Shown: piece by piece, positions 1 through 6,030 of the stretch
Numbering within the stretch: the stretch's first letter is position 1
How the letters are laid out: each line of letters opens with the position of its first letter
From: Flavobacteriales bacterium
GTDB lineage: Bacteria; Bacteroidota; Bacteroidia; NS11-12g; UBA955
Assembly: GCA_947472115.1 (NCBI GenBank)
Contig: CANIZU010000098.1
Location: forward strand, 1 to 6,953
DNA: 6,953 nt
Direction: 5' to 3'
Notes under the pieces: model-generated
Databases searched by the model: none
The model's input: the letters and a program-made list of their open reading frames with translations, nothing else
What the model was told of the DNA's origin: nothing
Position numbers and translations under genes: made by a program

Positions 1-564
1 ATAAACGAGAAATGGGAGGCGGGAATAAATGTGTTGCAAGTCAATGTCATTCCTAAGGATGGATTCAGAATTGTACAAGACAATAATGGCGTATCGGATG
101 CTTTTTTTCCTTTGGTCACTGCCAATGCTCAACGTTTTTGGGCATTGTCCAAATACAGTCAAGTTTCTGTTGCCACCGTTGCAGGATTTGATCCAGTTGC
201 CGATGATATTTTAAAAAGCGGCTCCGTGTTGCTATTTTCTAACTATCAGTTTCATAGTAAATTTTTGAAATTTACCAGTGGAATTTGGGGTGGAAACAAT
301 CATTACGTTGGGATAGGTGATAGATTACCTCCGTTTGGGAGTCAATTTCCCCTAGGATTTCAGATTGGTGGAGAAATTCATTTGGGTCATAAGCAATCAC
401 TTGTCTTTGATCACATTTCCGGAAATAGTCCTATGGCAATGTCAACCATCGGATTTACTAAGTATTTTCATAGACATTGGATTTTTAGTTTGGGTGCCCA
501 AATCCCAAATCATCAACATCTAAAACCCAATGGAATTGTGATTGAATTTACGCGAGCATTGTAA
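1..564 (+). CDS. hypothetical protein, probable outer-membrane beta-barrel, 5'-truncated
   Basis: This is the last 187 codons of a gene that enters from outside the window. The frame is open from base 1 (reading INEKWEAGIN before the GTG at 31), so that GTG is probably internal. I do not recognise the family. The visible protein has many short alternating polar/hydrophobic stretches rich in aromatic residues and glycine (for example the WGGNNHYVGIGDR, GFQIGGEIHLG and WIFSLGAQIPN segments). It has no long hydrophobic helix and ends in a strand-like IVIEFTRAL. This pattern suits an outer-membrane beta-barrel, but no diagnostic motif supports a specific function. The stop (TAA) is 20 bases before the GTG of prfB on the same strand. 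The two could be co-transcribed, although a promoter-like element lies in that gap. The reading frame is certain; the barrel assignment is inference. Confidence 0.6.
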   Translation: MNEKWEAGINVLQVNVIPKDGFRIVQDNNGVSDAFFPLVTANAQRFWALSKYSQVSVATVAGFDPVADDILKSGSVLLFSNYQFHSKFLKFTSGIWGGNNHYVGIGDRLPPFGSQFPLGFQIGGEIHLGHKQSLVFDHISGNSPMAMSTIGFTKYFHRHWIFSLGAQIPNHQHLKPNGIVIEFTRAL

Positions 565-572
565 TTTGCACC

Positions 573-580
573 TATCTTTG
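573..580 (+). promoter_or_regulatory. candidate Bacteroidota -7 promoter element for prfB
   Basis: TATCTTTG matches all six fixed positions of the Bacteroidota -7 consensus TAnnTTTG. It sits in the 20-base gap between the upstream gene and prfB. I see no convincing -33 TTTG box at the usual spacing of about 20 bases. If used, transcription would start about four or five bases downstream, practically at the prfB GTG (585), giving a leaderless or near-leaderless mRNA. The match is exact but short, so chance is possible. Confidence 0.4.
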
Positions 581-584
581 CCCT

Positions 585-1683
585 GTGAATACAGAGCAAT
601 TTAAAGATTTAAAAGGCCGTGCAGAGGCTTTGAGGAGGTATCTTTGACGTCGATAGGAAACTTGCGGAAATCGCCGACGAAGAAGAACAAACATTAGACC
701 CAAAGTTTTGGGACGATTCAAAAAAAGCTGAATTACATCTTAAGAAAATCAAGGATAAGAAAATCTGGACCGATGCCTTTGGAAAAATCATTGGTGTAAT
801 CGAAGATTTAGGCGTGTTGGTTGAATTCCAAGAAATTGGAGAAGCCACTGCCGATGAGGTGCATGCTCAATACCTCGAATTAATGCAAATGGTTGAGGAT
901 TTGGAGTTTAAAAACATGCTCCAAAGTGAAGAAGATCATTTGGGATGTGTCATAGAAATCAATGCGGGTGCTGGCGGAACGGAAAGTTGCGACTGGGCTC
1001 AGATGTTGATGCGCATGTATTTGATGTGGGCTGAGAAAAACGGATTTTCAATTACAGAGCTAGACCGACAGGATGGCGATGTGGCAGGAATCAAGAGTGT
1101 TTCCTTGGAAATTAAGGGAGATTTTGCCTTTGGATATTTAAAGGGCGAAAATGGGGTGCATCGGATGGTGAGAATTTCTCCATTTGATTCAAACGCTCGC
1201 CGACATACCTCCTTTGTGAGTATATATGTTTATCCGTTGGTGGATGATACCATCGAAATCGAAATTAGGCCGCAAGACGTTGAATTACACACCAGTAGAT
1301 CAGGTGGTGCGGGTGGTCAGAACGTGAACAAGGTAGAAACCAAGGTGCAGTTAACCCACACACCCACAGGAATTGTTGTGGTTTGTCAGGTCGATAGAAG
1401 TCAGCTAGGTAACCGCGAACGAGCCATGCAAATGCTGAAATCGCGCTTGTACGAAATGGAAATTGCCAAGCGAAATGCGGCACGTGCAGAAATCGAAGAT
1501 GGAAAGATGAAAATCGAGTGGGGGTCACAGATTCGCAACTACGTTTTCCACCCATATAAGTTGGTGAAAGATGTCCGTACAGGCGAAGAAACCAGCAACG
1601 TAAACAACGTGATGGACGGCGATATTTGGCCATTTATCAAGAGTTACTTGTTGGCTGCCAGTGGCGGAGAATTGAAAAAGTAA
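585..1683 (+). CDS. prfB: peptide chain release factor 2 (programmed +1 frameshift; join 585..644 and 646..1683)
   Basis: RF2 recognises UGA and UAA in the ribosomal A site and triggers release of the finished polypeptide. Codons 1-20 are read from GTG 585 in one frame up to CTT 642-644. An in-frame TGA (645-647) follows, and synthesis continues in the +1 frame from GAC 646 to the TAA at 1681-1683, giving 365 residues, the same length I recall for E. coli RF2. The first codons (NTEQFKDLKG...EALRRYL) match the RF2 N-terminus in Bacteroidota and fix the start, though no Shine-Dalgarno precedes it. The helical domain comes first. The SPF anticodon-like tripeptide is at about residues 198-200 and the catalytic GGQ at 243-245 (bases 1312-1320) within SGGAGGQNVNKVE. 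The residue matching the variable E. coli position 246 is Ser (239). Expression should be autoregulated: low RF2 makes the ribosome pause at TGA and shift frame. The gene is intact and its stop abuts the stop of the convergent photolyase gene. Confidence 0.97.
633..648 (+). promoter_or_regulatory. RF2 programmed +1 frameshift signal
   Basis: The sequence reads AGG AGG TAT CTT TGA C. An internal Shine-Dalgarno-like AGGAGG (633-638) is followed by a three-base spacer, the slippery CTT (642-644) and the in-frame TGA followed by C (645-648). Architecture and spacing match the well-studied E. coli site (AGGGGG TAT CTT TGA C). Pairing of AGGAGG with 16S rRNA and the slow TGAC stop together promote slippage of the P-site tRNA-Leu from CUU to UUU, giving negative feedback by RF2 on its own synthesis. 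The coding frame downstream begins exactly one base later, which confirms the site. Confidence 0.95.
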
Positions 1684-3006
1684 TTACTCGTTTAGCGCAG
1701 ATTTATACGTTTCTAAACAACGATTTCTCGCAAAGGCATGGTCAACCATGGGTTTTGCATATTGATGGGTTCCAAATTCTGGGACCCATTTTTTTATGTA
1801 TTCGTAGTGTTTATCGAACTTTTCAGTTTGAAGCGTTGGATTGAAGACCCTAAAGTAAGGCGCAGCATCTACACCACAACCCGCAGCCCATTGCCAACCT
1901 CCATTGTTGCTCGCCAATTCAAAATCTAATAGTTTTTCGGCAAAATACGCTTCGCCCCAACGCCAATCAATGAGTAAATGTTTTGTAAGGAAGCTAGCCA
2001 CTATCATGCGGACGCGGTTGTGCATGAAGCCTGTTGTATTCAGTTCCCTCATGCCAGCATCTACAATGGGGTAGCCAGTATTACCGGATTTCCACAATTC
2101 AAATTCTGTTTCATCATTGCGCCATTGAATGCGATCGTATTGGGGTTTGAATGCGTTGCCGACCACCTGAGGGAAATGCCAGAGGATTTGTAGGTAGAAG
2201 TCTCTCCAGATTAACTCGTTAACAAATGTCTCATTTAGTGAGAGGGCTTTTTGCAACTTTTGTCGGATGCTAATGGTGCCGAACCTGAAATGCAATCCCA
2301 ACTTGCTAGTGCCGCGCACGGCAGGGAAATTTCGCTTGTCGGTGTATTCCTTGATCAGCGTTTGAGTCACCGTTTTTTCTGGGTATTCAAAATCGAACGA
2401 CATAAATCCCAAATCAGCCAAGCTTGGTATGGGGAAGTTCTCAGATTCTTTTTGATGCGATAAATGGTCGAGCTTGGTTTCGGATGGATAAAATGCGATG
2501 GGTTCGATAGCCAATTTCGCCTTCCATTTTCTGCTGTAAGGAGTGTAGACAGTATATGGTTTTGAATCGTCCTTTACGACTTCTGATTTTTCGAAAATGC
2601 AAATGTCTTTGAATGATTGGAACGAAACATTCTGGTTGGTGCAAATTTGGGCGACTGAATTATCGCGCTTTATCGCTGTGGGTTCGTAATCGGAATTGCA
2701 AAAAACGGCGTGGGGGGTATTTTGGACAATGGCGTTTTCCCATAGTGTGATGGGGTTTCCGTGCCATACCTCTAAATCGCTTCCATGGTTGCGTAATTCC
2801 TGTTTTAAGGCGGATATCTCCCGGTGTAAAAATTGAACGCGGGTGTCTTTTTTATTGACTAAACGACTTAAAATATTGGTATCAAATATAAATAGGCATT
2901 GCACTTGGATTTGCTGCGATTCAGCCAATTGCAGGGCTTGGTATAGACCGTGGTTGTCGTTAAGTCGCAAATCGCGGCGAAACCAAAAGTAAATTATTTT
3001 TTGCAT
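1684..3006 (-). CDS. phr: deoxyribodipyrimidine photolyase (class I CPD type)
   Basis: This cytosolic flavoprotein probably uses blue light to split cyclobutane pyrimidine dimers in DNA. The 440 residues match the usual length of class I photolyases. The N-terminal antenna domain begins with the family signature IIYFWFRRDLRLNDNHGL. The C-terminal FAD domain carries RGTSKLGLHFRFG (231-243), NELIWRDFYLQ (263-273), TGYPIVDAGMRELNTTGFMHNR (310-331), DWRWGEAYF (347-355), NNGGWQWAAG (367-376) and DAAPYFRVFNP (380-390). With a constant offset of 11 from E. coli numbering as I recall it, Trp295, Trp348 and Trp371 match the photoreduction triad (W306, W359, W382). Asn367 matches the FAD N5-contacting Asn, favouring a photolyase over a signalling cryptochrome. 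The ATG overlaps the TGA of the upstream SDR gene by one base (TGATG), so the two are probably translationally coupled. The divergent CarH-like regulator is a plausible controller. The antenna chromophore cannot be decided from sequence alone. Confidence 0.95.
   Translation of the reverse strand: MQKIIYFWFRRDLRLNDNHGLYQALQLAESQQIQVQCLFIFDTNILSRLVNKKDTRVQFLHREISALKQELRNHGSDLEVWHGNPITLWENAIVQNTPHAVFCNSDYEPTAIKRDNSVAQICTNQNVSFQSFKDICIFEKSEVVKDDSKPYTVYTPYSRKWKAKLAIEPIAFYPSETKLDHLSHQKESENFPIPSLADLGFMSFDFEYPEKTVTQTLIKEYTDKRNFPAVRGTSKLGLHFRFGTISIRQKLQKALSLNETFVNELIWRDFYLQILWHFPQVVGNAFKPQYDRIQWRNDETEFELWKSGNTGYPIVDAGMRELNTTGFMHNRVRMIVASFLTKHLLIDWRWGEAYFAEKLLDFELASNNGGWQWAAGCGVDAAPYFRVFNPTLQTEKFDKHYEYIKKWVPEFGTHQYAKPMVDHAFARNRCLETYKSALNE
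1765..1795 (+). terminator. probable intrinsic terminator of prfB, inside the convergent photolyase gene
   Basis: A nine-pair stem ATGGGTTCC / GGGACCCAT (1765-1773 with 1781-1789, one T-G wobble) encloses a seven-base loop (1774-1780). A run of seven T follows on the plus strand (1789-1795). The orientation suits transcripts coming from prfB, whose stop is about 80 bases upstream. On the opposite strand the same bases encode the KKWVPEFGTH segment near the photolyase C-terminus, so the hairpin is embedded in coding sequence. Shape and T-tract are convincing; use in vivo is inferred. Confidence 0.65.
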
Positions 3007-4001
3007 CAGATTTCTGGGTGACCTTGCAAATGCTGCATGGCCAAATCAATGGTTGGATATTGATAACAAAATCCTTGGCTCAATGTTTTTTGCGCCGATA
3101 CATATTGGTTCGTTAATGCGATGACGGAGCGTTCGCCCCAGGCGAGTTTTATCACCCATTCTGGAATGATGGGTCGTTTTTGAATGCCTAAAAAGCGGAT
3201 CAATCCATTCAATTGCTTCGCAGCCCAAAATTGTAACTGTAAATAAATCAAATATTTGGGTGATTTAAATGCGGGATGTCGTTCATAAGCTTTTCCAAAT
3301 TCACCCTGTGTGCAAGGGTTGGGCGCCACGCCGTTGTAAATGCCAGGCTGTAAAGTGCCTTCAATCAAAGCGATATAGAGGTTGCACAAATCAACAATGT
3401 GAATCCAACTCCATCGGTTGATGTGACTGCCGACAGAACCTACCATGCCACTAAGTAAGAATTGGATTTTGGCCGCCCCAACAATTTTACTTTTGTTCGA
3501 TAGCACAAGTCCGGTTCGGACAACACTCAGTGGAATTTCCTTTGTGTTGTTGTTGAACAAGCTTTCTTCCCATACTTTGCAGACTTCAGCCAAAAAACCA
3601 TCGCCCAATGAACTTTCCTCGGTAAGCGGGTTCGGAGCCGATTCGGCATAGTATCCAATGCCGCTGGCAGAAATGATGTGCTTGGGTGGATTTGAACAAG
3701 CACTGCAGGCTTGCATCAATGCTGTTGTGCCAATTTTACGACTTTCTAAAATTTCTTTTTTGTAGTCTTTTGTCCATGGTTTAGCGACGTTAGCCCCCGC
3801 CAAATGAACCACAGCATCGGCATTTTCGAGAATTTCAGGATTCGACCAAAAAATATTTTTTCTCGATAACCAATCTTTTTGGACTGCTTCTTTGTTAATC
3901 CCATATCGTTCCAAGAAATCAACATGAAATCCATTCTGCTTCAATTGGTTGCAGAGTCGTTTCCCGATGAGTCCTGAAGCGCCAGTGATAATGATTTTCA
4001 T
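3006..4001 (-). CDS. TIGR01777/SDR39U1-family NAD(P)-binding epimerase-like protein (YfcH-type)
   Basis: This 331-residue extended short-chain dehydrogenase fold is annotated in databases as 'epimerase'; to my knowledge the reaction of this family is not firmly established. The dinucleotide-binding loop TGASGLIG (6-13) stands right after the initiator, which fixes the ATG start. Further family features are HLAGANV (67-73 region), ESRKIGT (86-92), SASGIGYYAE (111-120, the active-site strand with Tyr), GDGFLAEVCKVWE (133-145), VVRTGLVLS (160-168) and WIHIVDL (199-205). The C-terminal part (about 280-327: GERSVIALTNQYVSAQKTLSQGFCYQYPT) is the DUF1731-type tail diagnostic of this subfamily. The gene overlaps phr by one base (TGATG) and is divergent, 12 bases apart, from the MerR/CarH-like gene. 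It therefore probably leads a two-gene light- or stress-linked operon. No Shine-Dalgarno is visible. The family call is firm; the substrate is unknown. Confidence 0.88.
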   Translation of the reverse strand: MKIIITGASGLIGKRLCNQLKQNGFHVDFLERYGINKEAVQKDWLSRKNIFWSNPEILENADAVVHLAGANVAKPWTKDYKKEILESRKIGTTALMQACSACSNPPKHIISASGIGYYAESAPNPLTEESSLGDGFLAEVCKVWEESLFNNNTKEIPLSVVRTGLVLSNKSKIVGAAKIQFLLSGMVGSVGSHINRWSWIHIVDLCNLYIALIEGTLQPGIYNGVAPNPCTQGEFGKAYERHPAFKSPKYLIYLQLQFWAAKQLNGLIRFLGIQKRPIIPEWVIKLAWGERSVIALTNQYVSAQKTLSQGFCYQYPTIDLAMQHLQGHPEI

Positions 4002-4013
4002 AATATTATAAAA
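3996..4013. promoter_or_regulatory. AT-rich near-palindrome in the divergent start region, candidate operator
   Basis: TTTCATAATATTATAAAA is an inverted repeat with one mismatched pair (3999/4010) and a perfect 10-base core ATAATATTAT (4000-4009). It covers the SDR start codon and runs up to the GTG of the MerR-type gene, so a protein bound here would touch both start regions. A regulator of its own divergent operon fits MerR-type behaviour. The low complexity of AT-only symmetry and the absence of a second copy in the window keep confidence low. Confidence 0.3.
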
Positions 4014-4958
4014 GTGCTAGAAAAGGTGTTAGTAGATAACAAACGTGATCCGAAAAAGTCTAAGAAAGACTATCGGGACAAGTATTTTATCAAAGATATT
4101 GAGAATATCACTGGTATTAAGGCTTACACCTTAAGAATTTGGGAGCAGCGATATGGATTGCTCGTTCCAAAACGTACTGAAACGAACATCAGGTATTATG
4201 AGGAAGATGATCTTAAATACATGATGAACATCGCCATTCTCAACGTGCATGGAATTAAAATTAGCCATATTGCGCAGATGGATAGGGATGAGGTGCAGCG
4301 AAAAACTCTGAGCATTTCTGAAAACAATACAGGTCAACAAGCGCAAATTGCAACCTTAACCGGCGCGATGTTTGATTTTGATGAAAGAGAGTTTAATAAA
4401 ACTTTGTCGATCAATATTTTACAGTTGGGGATGGAGCAAACCACAACCCAAATCATTTTCCCATTTTTGCAGCATTTGGGTGTAATGTGGCTGAGTGGTA
4501 CAATTCATATTGCTCACGAACATTTTATTACCAACTTAATTAAGCAGCGCATATTTGTTGCAATTGATCAACTCAATATTATTCCAAATGCCAATGGGAA
4601 GAAATTTTTGTTGTTTTTGCCGAATGGTGAAAATCACGAGTTGAGTTTGCTCCTCGCATCGTATTTGTTGCGTGCAAATGGCAAAAATGTTATTTACTTG
4701 GGTACTTCAACACCATTAGAAGATTTGAATAAAATTCATAAACTGCATAATCCGGATTATGTTTTTTGTGCTTTGACCAATCCCAATTCAAGTATGCCAG
4801 TACAAGTGTATTTGAATACGCTTTCTCGTAGTTGGCCCAATACCCAGATTTTAGTTACCGGTTCTCAAGTTGTGAAGCGCCGTGATTTGAAAATACCCGA
4901 GAATTGCAGAGTGATAGCGGATCCTACAAGTTTCCTACAGTTTTTGGAAACCAATTAA
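4014..4958 (+). CDS. MerR-family regulator with CarH/LitR-like cobalamin-binding module
   Basis: This 314-residue protein is a likely transcriptional regulator. An N-terminal MerR winged-helix HTH (about 24-90) carries the CarH-type signature YTLRIWEQRYGLL followed by RYYEEDDLKYM. A helical cap domain (about 105-180) holds Trp149 and Glu159-His160 in the W-x9-EH motif typical of CarH adenosylcobalamin photoreceptors. A Rossmann-like B12-binding domain (about 185-310) has ENHELS (196-201), where His198 matches the lower cobalt ligand, followed by YLGTSTPLEDL (218-228). The canonical pattern E/DxHxxG-x41-SxL-x26-28-GG is degenerate here: Ser201 for Gly, Ala243 for Ser, and GS (273-274) for GG, with spacing conserved. 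The residue after Trp149 is Leu, where Thermus CarH has, from memory, the His that binds cobalt after illumination. The start is GTG 4014 or GTG 4026; no ATG is available. The gene diverges from the SDR-photolyase pair, its probable target. Family is sure; light or B12 response is inferred. Confidence 0.88.
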   Translation: MLEKVLVDNKRDPKKSKKDYRDKYFIKDIENITGIKAYTLRIWEQRYGLLVPKRTETNIRYYEEDDLKYMMNIAILNVHGIKISHIAQMDRDEVQRKTLSISENNTGQQAQIATLTGAMFDFDEREFNKTLSINILQLGMEQTTTQIIFPFLQHLGVMWLSGTIHIAHEHFITNLIKQRIFVAIDQLNIIPNANGKKFLLFLPNGENHELSLLLASYLLRANGKNVIYLGTSTPLEDLNKIHKLHNPDYVFCALTNPNSSMPVQVYLNTLSRSWPNTQILVTGSQVVKRRDLKIPENCRVIADPTSFLQFLETN

Positions 4959-4965
4959 TTTAGCC

Positions 4966-6009
4966 TTAACCAATTTCTTGGATTCTTGAAATGTCAACCT
5001 CTTCGTTTAGGGGTGTGTTGTAAGTAATGAAATCTGCCATCATGGGAGAAAGCCAACTGCATAATGCGCTTCCTTTTGCTCCTAGACCGTTGTAAATACT
5101 TAAATTTTTATAGGCTTGATGTCGACCCAAGTAAGGTCTTCTATTCTGTACAGTGGGCCGCACCGCACGTTGATGCTTGATCAGTGTGACCAATTTTCCT
5201 GTAATGAGCTCGGCGCGTTCGAGCAGGAATTTGGCATCCATGGGGTCGGCAACTTCCGAAATAGACTTTTTATGAAAAGTGCTACCCAGGAGAAAGACGT
5301 CTTTTTGTTGGGTAGGTACGATCCATTGCTTCTGTTTGATGATTTTATCGTTCGATAAACCCTCAATTTTCACAGTGAGGATGTCGCCGCCGGTAGGATC
5401 GAAAAAGAGATAATTAAACCAAGGGTTTTGCATGATGCCAATTCCCTCGCAAAAAACGACATCATCAAATTGATTTCCATGGTATTCAATCATGCCGGAT
5501 TCAAGAAAGATGAGATCTGAATGTTTGAATTGTTCGGTTGCGAATTGATGGTTTTTTTCAAGCGCGTTTTGGGTGGCAGTTAAGAATTGTAAAACATCCA
5601 AACGACCACAGTTATTGACGATAGTATTATCGCCTTCGGGGGTTAAGATGTCCTTGATTTCATTGACCTCACCGCGCTTTCTCCATTCATGTCGTTCATT
5701 GTCGTTCGCATGAATTTGCAACATTGGGTATTCAAAAACGAATTTGGCTCCTAAAAGTGATTCGAAATTGCGATAATATTCAAAAACGGCCGGGAAAATT
5801 TCTTGGTATTGCCAGGTTTTCTTAACTCCTTTGGGCACAACCGGGTTGATTATTCCCGCAGCAACGCGTGAACTAGAGTTCGGTGCAAGATTGTCGATCA
5901 CTTGAACAATGTGCCCACGCTGGATCAATTCCAACGCCAATGTGCTGCCAGCCAAGCCGGATCCTATAATCAATATGTGTTTTGGCTTGTTACCCACGTG
6001 CTTTTGCAA
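4966..6009 (-). CDS. FAD-dependent oxidoreductase, DAO family
   Basis: This is a cytosolic flavoenzyme of the D-amino-acid-oxidase/glycine-oxidase-like fold, 347 residues from TTG 6009. The FAD ADP-binding motif HILIIGSGLAG places GxGxxG at 16-21, with the acidic end of beta-2 at Asp39. SSSRVAAGIINP (45-56) matches the Ser/Ala/Gly-rich loop before the conserved Asn-Pro in ThiO- and MnmC-like members. The C-terminal flavin-contacting region reads RAVRPTVQNRRPYLG (291-305) and NGLGAKG (317-323). No substrate-defining motif is recognisable, so an amine or amino-acid substrate is only a family-level expectation. There is no ATG. TTG 6009 and GTG 5997 (MGNKPKHILIIG) are both possible; the GTG start would still leave the FAD motif intact. 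The 3' end is seven bases from the stop of the convergent MerR-type gene, and the 5' end is 21 to 33 bases from the divergent membrane-protein gene. No shared operon with the photolyase is visible. Confidence 0.85.
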   Translation of the reverse strand: MQKHVGNKPKHILIIGSGLAGSTLALELIQRGHIVQVIDNLAPNSSSRVAAGIINPVVPKGVKKTWQYQEIFPAVFEYYRNFESLLGAKFVFEYPMLQIHANDNERHEWRKRGEVNEIKDILTPEGDNTIVNNCGRLDVLQFLTATQNALEKNHQFATEQFKHSDLIFLESGMIEYHGNQFDDVVFCEGIGIMQNPWFNYLFFDPTGGDILTVKIEGLSNDKIIKQKQWIVPTQQKDVFLLGSTFHKKSISEVADPMDAKFLLERAELITGKLVTLIKHQRAVRPTVQNRRPYLGRHQAYKNLSIYNGLGAKGSALCSWLSPMMADFITYNTPLNEEVDISRIQEIG

Positions 6010-6030
6010 TAAATTGCTGCAAATTACAAC

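Noticed and set aside
31..564. First gene starting at GTG 31
   Set aside because: The frame is open to base 1 and the extra residues continue the same strand-like pattern, so the gene is more probably cut by the window edge.
645..647. In-frame TGA early in prfB, which could be read as a nonsense mutation or a split pseudogene
   Set aside because: It sits in the canonical AGGAGG-TAT-CTT-TGA-C recoding context, and the +1 frame continues straight into intact RF2 with GGQ.
1265..1633. 122-codon open frame on the minus strand
   Set aside because: It is antisense to the most conserved part of prfB, including the GGQ region, and resembles no family I know.
814..1683. RF2 starting at the internal GTG 814
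   Set aside because: The frame is open back to 646 with RF2-like sequence throughout, and the zero-frame leader from 585 matches the RF2 N-terminus. The short form would lack much of the helical domain.
1679..1688. Perfect palindrome AGTAATTACT at the prfB/phr junction as a terminator
   Set aside because: Ten bases with no room for a loop. The symmetry largely comes from two facing TAA stop codons.
4012..4043. TTTG with 20-base spacing before TAGCACTT on the minus strand as the promoter of the SDR-phr pair
   Set aside because: The spacing fits but the -7 half lacks the TTTG bases, so it is not better than chance in this AT-rich stretch.
4930..4951. Hairpin GTTTCC/GGAAAC near the end of the MerR-type gene as a terminator
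   Set aside because: Only six pairs with a ten-base loop and no proper T-tract on either strand.
5999..6006. TGCTTTTG as the -7 element of the membrane-protein gene
   Set aside because: It misses one fixed consensus base, and the nearest TTTG upstream is only 14 bases away instead of about 20.
4966..6009. Oxidoreductase as a third component of the light module
   Set aside because: It converges on the regulator gene rather than sharing its promoter region, and nothing in the sequence links it to the SDR-photolyase pair beyond proximity and FAD use.
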